From Candidatus Hydrogenedentota bacterium (lineage in GTDB: Bacteria; Hydrogenedentota; Hydrogenedentia; Hydrogenedentales; JAJRTN01), in the NCBI GenBank assembly GCA_024278275.1, contig JAJRTN010000050.1, positions 1 through 55,716 of the forward strand: a DNA stretch of 55,716 bases, given 5' to 3'. The position numbers and the translations under genes are program-made. How positions within the stretch are numbered: position 1 is the stretch's first letter; each line of letters opens with the position of its first letter. The notes under the pieces are model-generated. The model was not told the DNA's origin. It made no database searches and worked only from the letters and a program-made list of their open reading frames with translations. Positions 13,301 to 22,141 of the stretch are shown here, in pieces.

Positions 13301-16300
13301 CAGGCCTTCCGCGAAGGTGATGATTCCCCCCTCGGCGATTTCACCGACGGCCTCGCGGAGGGAGACCTTCCCGGCGGAGAAGTCCCCGTCGTATTCGTCG
13401 TCGAGGTGGCTCACCACCATGGAGGTGGGCGTGAGCAGGAGGGAAATCGTGCCCCCGTCCGTGAGCGCGCCGCCGCTGCCGTGGTTGCCCAGGTCGCTCA
13501 CAAACAGGTTTACCGTGTCCCCGCCATAGTAAAGCGCATCCCCCCGGTAGGTCAGGGTATTCAATGCCGCGTTCAACGCCGGGGCCGTGCCGCGAAGCGC
13601 CACGGAAGCACCACCATTGGTTCCGCCGGACACGGTCGCGTCGGCGAGGGCGGCGAAGGTCAGCGTGCCATGGTCCACCGCGACAGACAGCTCCAGCGCG
13701 CCCTCCGGCACTTCGAGGTGATCCACGTCGGCCACGGTAATACCCTTGATCGGCAGGTCCCTTTCCTGGAAACCGGCATGCGGGCCGGGCAGGGTGAGGA
13801 CGGGCGCGTCGTTCACGGGCCGCACGGTGACGGTGACCGTGGCCTCATCGACGGTCCGGGGATCGGGATTTCCATTGTCGGTCACCAGGTAGTCAAAGCT
13901 GTCCTGGCCGTTGAAGTCGGTCCGGGGCTGGTAGGTCACCGCGCCGGTGGCGGTGTTGACGCTCACCGTGCCGTGATCCGGCGCGCGGGTGATGGAAACG
14001 GAACTGGCCAGCGGGCTGCCGTCAATGTCGGTGTCGTTGGCCAGTACATCCACGGTGACCGGCGTCTCTTCGTCCGTGGCGGCCGTATCATCAACGGCGT
14101 CGATAGCGTCGTTTACCGCGCCAATCGTTACGAAAACAGTCGCCGTACCGGTGAGTGCGGGCAAAGGGAAGCCGTCGTCACTGACACGGTACTCGAAGTG
14201 GTCCACCCCGTTGTAGTCGGCTTCGGGGGTATAGGTGATCACGCCCGTTTCCGCGTCGATGGCGGTGGTGCCGTGGGCCGGACGGCTGACAATGATGACG
14301 GATTCGGGGACGAGCATGGCGTCCACGTCGCTGTCGTTGGCGAGCACATCCACCATTACGGGGGTGTCTTCCTCCGTGCTCACCGCATCGTCCAGGGCCA
14401 CGGGCGGGTCGTTCACCGCGCGCACCACCACCGTGACGCTTCCCTCGGCGGAACGCGCGGGCAGGGGTGTTCCCGTGTCGCTTACCGCGTAGGTAAACGT
14501 GTCGGGGCCGTTGAAATCCGCCTCGGGCGTGTAGGTGATGTCACCCGTGGCGGAATCCACCAGGACCGCGCCATGGGCGGGGCCGGCGGTCACCGTGACC
14601 GAAGCGGGCACAAGGTCGCCGTCGCGGTCGCTGTCGTTCGCCAGCACGGGGATGCTCACGGGGGTGTCTTCGTTGGTTTGGACACTGTCTTCGACCGGGT
14701 CGGGCGCGTCGTTCACGGCGTTGACCGTGATGACCAGCGCGGCCTCGGCGCTCAAGGCGGGCAGGGGCGCGCCATCGTCTGAAACCTGGTACGTGAGGGT
14801 GTCGGTCCCGTTGAAATCCGCCTCGGGGGTGTAGGTGATGGCGCCCGTGTCGGGATTCACCGTGGCGCTGCCATGGGCGGGGCCGGCGGTGATGGTAACA
14901 GACGCGGGCGGCAGTCCGCCGTCGATGTCGTCATCGTTGGCCAGCACCAGCACCGTGACCGGCATGTCTTCCTCCGTCGTGGCGGCATCATCCACCGGCA
15001 CGGGCGGATCGTTTACGGCATGAATGGAAAGGGTCACCGTGGCGGAGGAGGTCTCGCTCGGCGCGGGCGATCCGTCGTCGCTTACCGTGTAGGTGAAGGT
15101 GTCCATGCCGTTGAAGTTTTCATGGGGCGTATAGGTGATGGCACCCGAAGCGGGGTCCACCGTGACGGTGCCGCTTCCGGGTTCTTCCGTCACGGTCACC
15201 GTGGCGGGCACGAGGTTGCCGTCGTGGTCGCCGTCGTTGGCGAGTACGTCCACGATGACCGCCTCGTCCTCATTGGTCTCGGCCGTATCATCGGCGGCAT
15301 CGGGCGCGTCGTTAATGGCGTTCACCGTGATGGTCACGGTGGCCGTCCCCCCCAGAACGGGCAGGGGCGTACCGTCGTCGCTCACCGCGTAGGTGAACGA
15401 ATCGCTTCCGTTGAAGTCGGCGCCGGGCGTGTAGGTGATGATACCGGTCGTGGCGTTGACCTCGGCCGTGCCGTTCGAGGGGCCCGACACAACATTCAGT
15501 GTCGCGGGATCGAGGCTGCCGTCCACGTCGTTGTCGTTGACCAGTACCGCCACATTGACCGGGGTATCCTCGTCCGTGGTGGCCGTATCGTCTTCGAGCA
15601 CGGGCGGATCGTTGATGGCGTTGATGGTGAGGGTCACCGTGGCCGTGGCCGTCGCGACCGGCTCGGGGGAGCCATCGTCGCTCACTTCGTACTGGAAACT
15701 GTCCGCACCGTTGTAATCGGCGTCGGGCGTGTAGGTAATCTCGCCGGTGCCGGCATCCACCGCCAGGTCCCCGTGAACCGGCGGGGCAATGATGGAAAGG
15801 GAACCGGGCACGAGGTTGCCGTCGCGGTCCGCGTCGTTTCCCAACACATCGATCAATACGGCCACGTCTTCGTCCGTGGTGGCACGGTCATCGGCGGTAT
15901 CGGGCGGGTCGTTCACCGCCTCGACCGTCAGGGTCACTTCCGCCACGCCGGACAGGGCGGGCAGGGGCGTGCCGTCATCGTCAACCTGGTACTCGAAATC
16001 ATCCGCGCCGTTGTAGTCGGCGTCGGGCGTGTAGGTGATTCGGCCGGTGGAAGGACTGGGCGTGGCCGTGCCGTGGCGCGGGGCGCGCGTGATGGTCACG
16101 CTGCCCGGCACTATGTCTCCGTCCACATCCCGGTCGTTGAGCACCACGTCGATCACGGTTTGCGTGTCTTCCGGCGTGGTGGTCTCGTCGGCCCCGGGCA
16201 CGGGCGGGTCGTTCACGCCCTGGATCATGATGGTGAAGGCCTGGGTGGAGGATTGGCCTTCCCAGTCGCTCACGACCAGTTCCACGTCGTAGGGCAGGGT

Positions 16301-19300
16301 GTCGAAGGCGGGGGCAAGCTCCTCGTTCGTGGGCGTTCCGGTGAGGGTGGCCGTGCCGTTCCCCAGGTCCTCGAAAGTGATCCAATAGGGCAGCACGGGC
16401 GCGCTGATGGTGATGATTTCCGCCTGGTCGGCGTCCGAGGTCGTCACGTCATAGCGGTAATCCTGGTCCTCCGTGGCGTCCAGTACGGGCACGGAGGTGA
16501 ATTGCGGAATGGTGGGCTGAAACTCGACCGCGCCGATGTCCACCGTCGCCGTATGGTCTTCGTCGCCATCGCCATCGACGATGCGCGGGAAGGTGTCGCC
16601 CCGCTGGTCGAGGAAAGGCGCTTCGCCGAAGAGGGCCGTGGTGACCGCCCCGTTGTCTCCGCCGTCGATGAGGGGACTCCGCACCTTGGGCAGGTGGGTG
16701 GGCGTCGTGCCGCCGTTGAGGGCCAGGTCCCCCAGCAGGGGATCGATGGGATCGGTTCCCGTGCCTACCTGGTCGCCGTCGATGCCGTCGCTCACGCCGC
16801 CGGCGCCGGTGCCGTTACCGATGAGGTTGTGGCCCAGCGTTACCACCGCGCCCGAGATGTCCGGGCGAATGTTGCCGCCGCCCCCGTTGTCCGGCGTGTC
16901 GAAGTTGGCAGCCACGACGGTGTTGTGCAGGGTGATGCTGCCTTCCGCCACGTGAATGCCGCCGCCTTCCGCGAAGCCCGTGTCGGCATTGTCCGCCGTG
17001 TTGTCCACGATGGTCACGTTGGTGAGGGTGGCGCCCGTGCCTTTCTGCTGAAAGCCGCCGCCGTTCCGGGCGGCCGTGTTCCCGCTGAGGGTGCTGTTCA
17101 CCAGGGTGAAGGCGCCCATGTTGAGAATGGCGCCCGCGTCCGTGTCGGACAGGTTGTTGGTAAAGGCGCTGTTCCGGACGGTGACCGTCCCGCCGGCGGG
17201 GTTGTGCAACGCGCCCGCGATGGCGGCATGGTTCCCCGTGAAATAGGCGCCGTCGATTTCCACCACCCCCTCCAAGAGGTTGATGACCGCGCCGCCCTGT
17301 TGCAGGGTGCTGTTGTCCTGGAAGAGGCAGCGATCCACCACCAGCGTGCCGCCCCAATTGACCACCGCGCCCCCCAGGTTGCCCGCCGTGTTCGACAGGA
17401 AGGAGCAATCCGAGAGCGTCATGGCGCCGCGATTGACCACCGCGCCGCCATCCAGGCCTTGCGCCGTGTTCTCAAGAAACTGGCAACGGCGGGCGCGCAC
17501 CGTGCCGAAGCTATGCACCACCGGACCACCGCGGTTCGCCAGGGAACTGTCATCGTAGGCGTCGGTGAAGACCAGGTCTTCCAGAACCACCTGGGGCAGG
17601 GTCAGGGGGACATAGAGCAAGGGTGTGGCGTCGGCCCCGCCCAGGTCCCCGTTGCCCGAAAGCGTGAAGCCGCCGTCCGCCGGACCGAAGATGCCCAGGC
17701 CGTTCATGATGTGGATGGGGCCGAGGACGGCGTCGATCCGCGACAGCCCCGAGACCCCGATGTCGATAATATCGCCCGGCAGGGAGAGGCCCACGGCCTC
17801 GCGCAGGGAAAGATCGCCCGCCGAGGTGTCGCCGTCGTCCTCGTCGGCCAGGGTGTCCACCCGGAACCGGCGCACTTCATAGGCGCCCACGTCCACCGCG
17901 TCGCCCACGATGCGTGCTTCGCCGCGCTGGTCGACCGTGAGCCCCGCCCCGGTGGCGAGGGCGCTGTCGCCCCGGTCGACGGCGGGACTGTCGGCGAGCA
18001 AGGCATGGGTGGGCGTCGTCCCGCCGTTCGCGGCCAGGCCGGGCTCCACGACCGTCCCTGCCGCCACCCCCGTGATGTCGTTCGCCAGCCACGTGGGGCC
18101 GCCTTCGGGATCCTCGACCAGGTTGCCGCCGAGACTTTCGACCAGGCCGTCCACATCATTCCTGGAAGCGGTGGCGGTGTTCCCCGCGATGATGCTGTTG
18201 GCCACCGTGGCGGTGCCCGATTCCTTGCTGATTCCGCCGCCGCTCACGGCATGATTGTACGCGATGGTGCAGTTGGTGATCGTGGCCGTGCCGGATTCCA
18301 CGTGGAGGGCGCCGCCGTCTTCCGTGGTGGCCGTGTTGCCGGAAAGGGTGGTGTTGCTCATGTTCACCGTGCCCGTGCTGTAAACGCCGCCACCGAAGGC
18401 GTCGGCTTCGTTTCCGGAAACCGTGGTGTTGTGCAGCGTAAGCGTGCCTTCATTGAAAATACCGCCGCCCAAATCATCGGCCTGGCCGTTGCTGTCGTCG
18501 GCCCGGCTGGCGGAAACGACGCAATCCTCCAGCGTGAGGGAGGCCCCGGAGCCGACCCGCAGCGCGCCGCCCGCGTCGTCGGTTACCAGGCCGTTGGTGA
18601 ACGTCACGCCCCGCACGGTGACGTCGCCGCCCTGGAAGGACAGGATGCGGCCGTTCCCGTCGCCATCGACCGCGAGCCGGTCGGCGCCGGGGCCTTCCAG
18701 GGTGAAGCCCCGGAGATCGGCGATCTCGCCGAGGGATAAAATGATGGTGTTCAGGCCCGGCCCGATGATGGCGGGATCAAAATCGATAACGCCCGTATCG
18801 GCAATGAGGGTCACCGCCTCGCGAAGCGACACGTTGCCCGGACTCAGGTCGCCGTCGTCGTTGTCGTCGAGGGTGTCCACGGTGATCGCGGTCTGACTCA
18901 CGGCAACCCGAACATCCGCCGTATCACTGAGCGCGGGCAGGGGCAGACCGGTATCGAAGACCTCGTAGGTAAAGGTGTCGATGCCCTGGAAATCGTTGTT
19001 CGGCAGGTAGGTAATCGCGCCGGTGGCCGTGTCGATGCCGGTGATCGTGCCGCCCGTGGGGTTGACCGTGACCGTGACATCCGGGTCCAGGGCGGACTCC
19101 ACGTCCGTGTCGTTGGCCAGCACGTCGATCACCACGGGCGTGCCCGCAATGGTGGCCGCAATGTCATCCTTCGCGGTGGGCGGGTCATTCGTGGCGATGA
19201 CATCGATGGTCACCGTGGCGGAATCCAGCAGGGGCCCCGAACTGCCATCGCCCACATCGCGCACGCGGTAGACAAAGCTGTCGGGACCCGTGTAATTGTT

Positions 19301-20692
19301 GTCGGGAAGGTAGCGCACCTCTCCCGTGCCGGGGTCCACACCGGTGGACCCGTGGTTTGGCGGAGTCGTGACGAACACCGTGGCGGGATCGAGGCCTTCC
19401 ACGTCCGTGTCGTTGGCCAGCACGGCGATGACCTTCTCCACGTCCTCCTCCACGTCAACCTGGTCGTCGTTGGCCACGGGAGGGTCGTTGATGGGGTTCA
19501 CCGTAATCCGCGCCGTGTCGCTGTCCGTACTGAAAGGCGTCGCGCCGCCGTTTGCCGAAGCGTCCCCCAGGTCACCCGCGGTGCCGATACTCCGGTCCCA
19601 CGCCTGAAAGGTGATGCCGGGATCCACGGTGCCGTTGTAGTCCTGGGCGGGGACGAAACGGACGCGGTCCTCCGCGCGCAACAGCCGGGCGCTGGTGGAA
19701 TCGACCGGAGCGATGGGATTCCAGCCCGGCACGCCGTCGAGGAGGTATTCCCAGGTGCCGTTGGTTTCATCCACGGCGGTAATGGCAATCCCCTCGGGAT
19801 CGCCCGTGTCGTCGTCGCTCACCGGGTCGGGCAGATCACTGGCGAGCAGATCCGACACCAGTATCCCCGTTTGGGATGTATCATCCTCGTTGATGGTGGG
19901 GAAGAACATGTCGCCCGTGTTGTCCAACACCGGCGCGTCGTTCACGCCCGTGACCGTGACCGTCACCGTGGCGCTGTCCTGGAAGTTGCCGTCGGTCATG
20001 ACGTAATCGAAGGTATCGGTTTCGGTTTCGCCCGCCCGCAGGGTGTTGAAAGTGGCCACGGCGCGGGGGTCGTAGGCGTAACTGCCGTCGGTGCCCCACG
20101 TGATCAGGGCGCCCTTGGCGCTGGTGGTGTCGCTGGCGCTGTCCACCACGGTCAGGGCATCGCCGCCCGGGTCGGTGTCGTTGGACAACACCCCGGGCGC
20201 CACGACACTCAGCACGCTGTCCTCGTCGCCGTTGCTCGTGTCGTCGTTGGCCGTGGGCGCCAGGTCGGTGATGGTCACCGTCGTGGATTCAATATCGGAA
20301 AGGGTCGAGGCATTGCCGAGATCGACCACCGCCAGGCGTATGGTTTGGGTTCCGCTGTCGAAGAAGGTCGTCAGCGTGGACCACGCCATGTCCACGGTCT
20401 CGCCCGTGGCATCGTCAAAGGAGCCGTCGTTGTCCATGTCCCAGAGGAACTGGAGCGCATCGCCGCCGGGATCGGAAGAGCCCGAGGCGTCCAGGTTCAG
20501 GGTTGCGCCTTCATCGATGGTGTAGGGACCGCCGGAATCCGCGGTGGGCGCCAGGTTGGTGATGGTCACCGTCGTGGACGCATCGGCGGACATGTTCACC
20601 GTGTTGCCGCTGTCCGTGACACGAACGTCGATGGTGTTGGCCCCGTCGGTGATAAAGGTTTTGAGCGTATCCCAGGGCACCGTGGGAGACAC
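10385..20692 (-). CDS. giant adhesin-like repeat protein, main (C-terminal) part after an in-frame TAG
   Basis: 3435 codons; with the upstream part (20774-22078) it forms one reading frame of about 3900 codons broken only by TAG at 20774-20776. The first possible restart is a GTG at 20692 without a good ribosome site. In order: one PKD-like repeat, cadherin-like/Big_9 domains (VNDPPVANDD), two choice-of-anchor-Q beta-helices (SLREAV...GGGIFNEG...SGNTA, about 18.9-16.5 kb), eight tandem Big_9 repeats (16.2-13.8 kb), a third beta-helix (13.4-12.3 kb), thrombospondin-3-type Asp repeats (DQDGDGLLDLEE, near 11.9 kb), a BACON-like domain, an Fn3-like domain, and a hydrophobic segment with Arg tail (FAGDALLLLVCVGVMMEIGRRMRR). 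This is a surface anchored, calcium-binding, adhesin-like filament; ligand unknown. The long intact frame after the TAG argues against an old pseudogene. Confidence 0.88.
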   Translation of the reverse strand: MSPTVPWDTLKTFITDGANTIDVRVTDSGNTVNMSADASTTVTITNLAPTADSGGPYTIDEGATLNLDASGSSDPGGDALQFLWDMDNDGSFDDATGETVDMAWSTLTTFFDSGTQTIRLAVVDLGNASTLSDIESTTVTITDLAPTANDDTSNGDEDSVLSVVAPGVLSNDTDPGGDALTVVDSASDTTSAKGALITWGTDGSYAYDPRAVATFNTLRAGETETDTFDYVMTDGNFQDSATVTVTVTGVNDAPVLDNTGDMFFPTINEDDTSQTGILVSDLLASDLPDPVSDDDTGDPEGIAITAVDETNGTWEYLLDGVPGWNPIAPVDSTSARLLRAEDRVRFVPAQDYNGTVDPGITFQAWDRSIGTAGDLGDASANGGATPFSTDSDTARITVNPINDPPVANDDQVDVEEDVEKVIAVLANDTDVEGLDPATVFVTTPPNHGSTGVDPGTGEVRYLPDNNYTGPDSFVYRVRDVGDGSSGPLLDSATVTIDVIATNDPPTAKDDIAATIAGTPVVIDVLANDTDVESALDPDVTVTVNPTGGTITGIDTATGAITYLPNNDFQGIDTFTYEVFDTGLPLPALSDTADVRVAVSQTAITVDTLDDNDDGDLSPGNVSLREAVTLIADTGVIDFDPAIIGPGLNTIILSLGEIADLRGFTLEGPGADRLAVDGDGNGRILSFQGGDVTVRGVTFTNGLVTDDAGGALRVGSGASLTLEDCVVSASRADDSNGQADDLGGGIFNEGTLTLHNTTVSGNEADAFGGGVYSTGTVNMSNTTLSGNTATTEDGGALHVESGTATITNCTIAYNHAVSGGGISKESGTATVANSIIAGNTATASRNDVDGLVESLGGNLVEDPEGGPTWLANDITGVAAGTVVEPGLAANGGTTPTHALLADSPAVDRGDSALATGAGLTVDQRGEARIVGDAVDVGAYEVRRFRVDTLADEDDGDTSAGDLSLREAVGLSLPGDIIDIGVSGLSRIDAVLGPIHIMNGLGIFGPADGGFTLSGNGDLGGADATPLLYVPLTLPQVVLEDLVFTDAYDDSSLANRGGPVVHSFGTVRARRCQFLENTAQGLDGGAVVNRGAMTLSDCSFLSNTAGNLGGAVVNWGGTLVVDRCLFQDNSTLQQGGAVINLLEGVVEIDGAYFTGNHAAIAGALHNPAGGTVTVRNSAFTNNLSDTDAGAILNMGAFTLVNSTLSGNTAARNGGGFQQKGTGATLTNVTIVDNTADNADTGFAEGGGIHVAEGSITLHNTVVAANFDTPDNGGGGNIRPDISGAVVTLGHNLIGNGTGAGGVSDGIDGDQVGTGTDPIDPLLGDLALNGGTTPTHLPKVRSPLIDGGDNGAVTTALFGEAPFLDQRGDTFPRIVDGDGDEDHTATVDIGAVEFQPTIPQFTSVPVLDATEDQDYRYDVTTSDADQAEIITISAPVLPYWITFEDLGNGTATLTGTPTNEELAPAFDTLPYDVELVVSDWEGQSSTQAFTIMIQGVNDPPVPGADETTTPEDTQTVIDVVLNDRDVDGDIVPGSVTITRAPRHGTATPSPSTGRITYTPDADYNGADDFEYQVDDDGTPLPALSGVAEVTLTVEAVNDPPDTADDRATTDEDVAVLIDVLGNDADRDGNLVPGSLSIIAPPVHGDLAVDAGTGEITYTPDADYNGADSFQYEVSDDGSPEPVATATATVTLTINAINDPPVLEDDTATTDEDTPVNVAVLVNDNDVDGSLDPATLNVVSGPSNGTAEVNATTGIITYTPGADFNGSDSFTYAVSDDGTPLPVLGGTATVTITVNAINDAPDAADDTAETNEDEAVIVDVLANDGDHDGNLVPATVTVTEEPGSGTVTVDPASGAITYTPHENFNGMDTFTYTVSDDGSPAPSETSSATVTLSIHAVNDPPVPVDDAATTEEDMPVTVLVLANDDDIDGGLPPASVTITAGPAHGSATVNPDTGAITYTPEADFNGTDTLTYQVSDDGAPLPALSAEAALVITVNAVNDAPDPVEDSVQTNEDTPVSIPVLANDSDRDGDLVPASVTVTAGPAHGAVLVDSATGDITYTPEADFNGPDTFTYAVSDTGTPLPARSAEGSVTVVVRAVNDPPVALDDAVSTEEDTPVMVDVLANDSDVDAMLVPESVIIVSRPAHGTTAIDAETGVITYTPEADYNGVDHFEYRVSDDGFPLPALTGTATVFVTIGAVNDAIDAVDDTAATDEETPVTVDVLANDTDIDGSPLASSVSITRAPDHGTVSVNTATGAVTYQPRTDFNGQDSFDYLVTDNGNPDPRTVDEATVTVTVRPVNDAPVLTLPGPHAGFQERDLPIKGITVADVDHLEVPEGALELSVAVDHGTLTFAALADATVSGGTNGGASVALRGTAPALNAALNTLTYRGDALYYGGDTVNLFVSDLGNHGSGGALTDGGTISLLLTPTSMVVSHLDDEYDGDFSAGKVSLREAVGEIAEGGIITFAEGLAGTLTLNPERGSLVIDRDITVIGPEDRPVSISGGLESRVFTIDDGDFTADLDVTLRHLTLVDGDPGAGAAGGAIRNAERLVLEDCLLLGNVALEGGAIQNTGALTLVDCTLAGNRAAARGGAVLTLGRSGLIVSRSTLSGNYAALGGGIMSLGPTTLTNATLSGNTAEDSGGGLYQGAVDTVLLRNCTVIRNVAGQGDGAGGNKNGGGIFVLDGAAAVELQNTLVAGNLDLATSSGDPWRPDVSGLFTGDGHNFLGTSEGGSGFGATDLLLADLDITDLALVVDPELGDNGGPTRTHLLPRFSPIINGGDNAHTDGLATDQRGAGFPRIQRGLVDIGAVERVPLSPALEVTLTRPEVQPALTAFLPVRFTIQSSEIVRGLEEAVLVNEGSAPGAVFTVTQLGPRTYRVEATATGAGTLIPTIPGGTLWDSWQTLEDDVTAGEAHAVSYDPALDQDGDGLLDLEETGADTDGDGVPNYLDEDSDGDGVSDATETGINGDPYDPDNPDATLLPSSAAVAVDENAGVFTVTLTHEGNASLDWTASISVGADWLRVTQGASGTDDGVIEVAYDRHLALSPREGILRIEAPGGTGLPIDIAVTQAACTLPDPPGDPRIQDMAARSLLRVSWEPAANAVYYEVHSDAATETLLATVTDGTVLDLSTAYDGLLGGCNALQHNLARYHYWVIAYNDCGASEPADARVVEAGKAYVPALPAARNEDGTRIARPGSTLAVRLTADDAIDPGTAWGEVAWAGGVMAAHTFRPVDDAGTDGWVVYRPESPWPVGAVVTMTAGAQTVTGTPVGPVAFTFEVTGDPLPGTPVAQPAYGKDQAEGAVPRVLDEGRTYAIAPDELYDAPRRVWLPLPGDLDAGYATIAYYLDEAGLSGWFHAEDVIGWLAEDSLLVLEEDSVTYLGILVRHGGVVRLEDGAPSVDAAASFPFAGDALLLLVCVGVMMEIGRRMRRGHQAGEGKDRHV
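13830..16230. repeat. eight tandem ~300-bp repeats coding Big_9/cadherin-like domains
   Basis: Each unit encodes about 100 residues on the minus strand with V/I-N-D-x-P, TxEDTPVxVxVLANDxDxDG, GxITYTPxADFNGxDxFTY and VSDDGxPLPA. Period is close to 300 bp and units are diverged, so this is a domain repeat array and not an assembly artefact. Confidence 0.9.
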
Positions 20693-20773
20693 TCCCGTGG
20701 CGTCACCGAAGGTTCCGTCCCGATCCAGGTCCCACGAATAATCCAGGCTGTCCCCTCCGGGGTCGGTGGAGGC

Positions 20774-22078
20774 CTAAGCGTCCAAAACGAGATCCTGGCC
20801 CTCGTCAATCGCATAGGGGCCGCCCCCGTCGGGAACGGGCACCAGGTTGGTGATGGTCACCGTCGTGGTGACATCCACGGTCTCGTTGTTCGTGTTGCCC
20901 GTGTCGCCCACGCGAAGACCGATGGTGTTCGTGCCGTCCAGGATGAACACCGAAAGGGCCGCCCAGGAGAGGGTGGGGTTGTCGCCCGTGGCATCGCCGA
21001 AGGTCCCGTCGTTGTTGAGGTCCCACGAGTAGGTCAGCGTATCGCCGCCCGGGTCCGTGGTTCCCGTGGCGTCGAGGACGAGGCTGGCGCCTTCATTCAT
21101 GGTGTAGGGGCCGCCATGGTCCACCGTGGGGGGCGCGTTGGTGATGGTCAGGGTGGCGGTGGCCGTGTTCGTGGCGCTCTCCGTGTCCGTCACCTCCAGG
21201 CCGATGGTCAGCCCCGTGCCGTCCACCACCCCCAGCCCCGAAAGGGTGGCCCACGTGACCGTCGGACTCACCCCCGTGGCGTCGTTGTACTGCCCGTCAT
21301 TGTCCACGTCCCAGGCATAGGTCAGCGTATCGCCGCCGGGGTCGGTGGAACCCGACCCGTCGAGCGCCAAGTCGTCGCCCTCGGTGATGCTGTAAGGCCC
21401 GCCCCCGTCGGCGGCCGGATCCAGGTTGGTGATGGTCAGGGTGGCGGTGGCCGTGTTCGTGGCGCTTTCCGTGTCCGTCACCTCCAGGCCGATGGTCAGC
21501 CCCGCGCCGTCCACCACCCCCAGCCCCGAAAGGGTGGCCCACGTAACCGTCGGACTCACCCCCGTGGCGTCGTCGTACTGGCCGTCGTTGTCCACGTCCC
21601 AGGCATAGGTCAGGGCATCGTCACCGGGGTCGGTGGAGCCCGACCCGTTGAGCGTCAAATCCTCGCCCTCGTTGATGCCGTAAGGTCCGCCCCCGTCGGC
21701 GACGGGATCCAGGTTGGTGATGGTCAGCGTGGTGGTGGCGGAGTCCGTCGCGGCGGCCCCGTCCTCCACCTCCAGGCCGATGGTGACCGCGCCATCGGTC
21801 ACGCCCAGGCCGGCCAGGGTGCTCCAGGCCACGGCGGGCGTCTCCCCCGTGGCGTCGTCGTACTGGCCGTCGTTGTCCAGGTCCCAGCGCCAGGCGACGG
21901 CGTTGGTCGACCCCGTCGCGTCGAGGTTGAGCACGCTGCCTTCGTTGATGGCATAGGGACCGTTTATGGTGGCGGTGGGCGCGGCCAGGGCCAGGGCGGG
22001 CAGCAGAAACACCACCCCGCAGAGGGTTCGGGCCGCCCGGCGGCGAAGCCGTGCGCGTGTCATGGGCCTGGGTTCCAT
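20774..22078 (-). CDS. giant adhesin-like repeat protein, N-terminal part ending at an in-frame TAG
   Basis: 434 aa. The start is the ATG at 22078 (MEPRPMTRARLRRRAART), 8 nt after AAGGA, giving a signal peptide with a basic n-region and core CGVVFLLPALALA. Then come five PKD-like repeats, each with GGPYxIxEGxxLxLDxxGSTDPGGD, WDxDNDGQYDDATG and GLEVxDT motifs. The frame stops at TAG (20774-20776) inside the fifth repeat: the text runs LVLDA-stop-ASTDPGGD where sister repeats have LALDGSGSTDPGGD or LNLDASGSSDPGGD. A Ser TCG to TAG change would explain it. The frame continues without another stop for more than 3400 codons. If the stop is real, this part alone would be a secreted, unanchored PKD fragment. 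Confidence 0.88.
   Translation of the reverse strand: MEPRPMTRARLRRRAARTLCGVVFLLPALALAAPTATINGPYAINEGSVLNLDATGSTNAVAWRWDLDNDGQYDDATGETPAVAWSTLAGLGVTDGAVTIGLEVEDGAAATDSATTTLTITNLDPVADGGGPYGINEGEDLTLNGSGSTDPGDDALTYAWDVDNDGQYDDATGVSPTVTWATLSGLGVVDGAGLTIGLEVTDTESATNTATATLTITNLDPAADGGGPYSITEGDDLALDGSGSTDPGGDTLTYAWDVDNDGQYNDATGVSPTVTWATLSGLGVVDGTGLTIGLEVTDTESATNTATATLTITNAPPTVDHGGPYTMNEGASLVLDATGTTDPGGDTLTYSWDLNNDGTFGDATGDNPTLSWAALSVFILDGTNTIGLRVGDTGNTNNETVDVTTTVTITNLVPVPDGGGPYAIDEGQDLVLDA
21138..21713. repeat. 288-bp tandem direct repeat (two close copies, third diverged)
   Basis: The segments at 21138-21425 and 21426-21713 match closely over their whole length, with few substitutions, and encode adjacent PKD-like repeats. 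A third, more diverged copy starts at about 21714. Each period is 96 codons. The two close copies point to recent duplication or gene conversion and could allow recombination to shorten the protein. Confidence 0.85.
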
Positions 22079-22141
22079 GCGGTCTTTCCTTCTCACGTTC
22101 ATTCGGGCCGGATTGCCGGCCACATCATGCCTGGTTCGTTA

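Noticed and set aside
13830-16230. Regularly spaced repeats resembling a CRISPR array
   Set aside because: The period is about 300 bp, the units are diverged, and all are in frame as protein domains.
11969-18739. Two long plus-strand open frames (937 and 1288 codons) opposite the adhesin
   Set aside because: They are shadows of the tandem repeat domains and beta-helices; their periodicity is just the complement of those repeats.
20774-20776. TAG reassigned to an amino acid in this organism
   Set aside because: Several intact neighbours end at TAG (for example 9634-9636, 10385-10387 and 55570-55572), so TAG works as a stop here.
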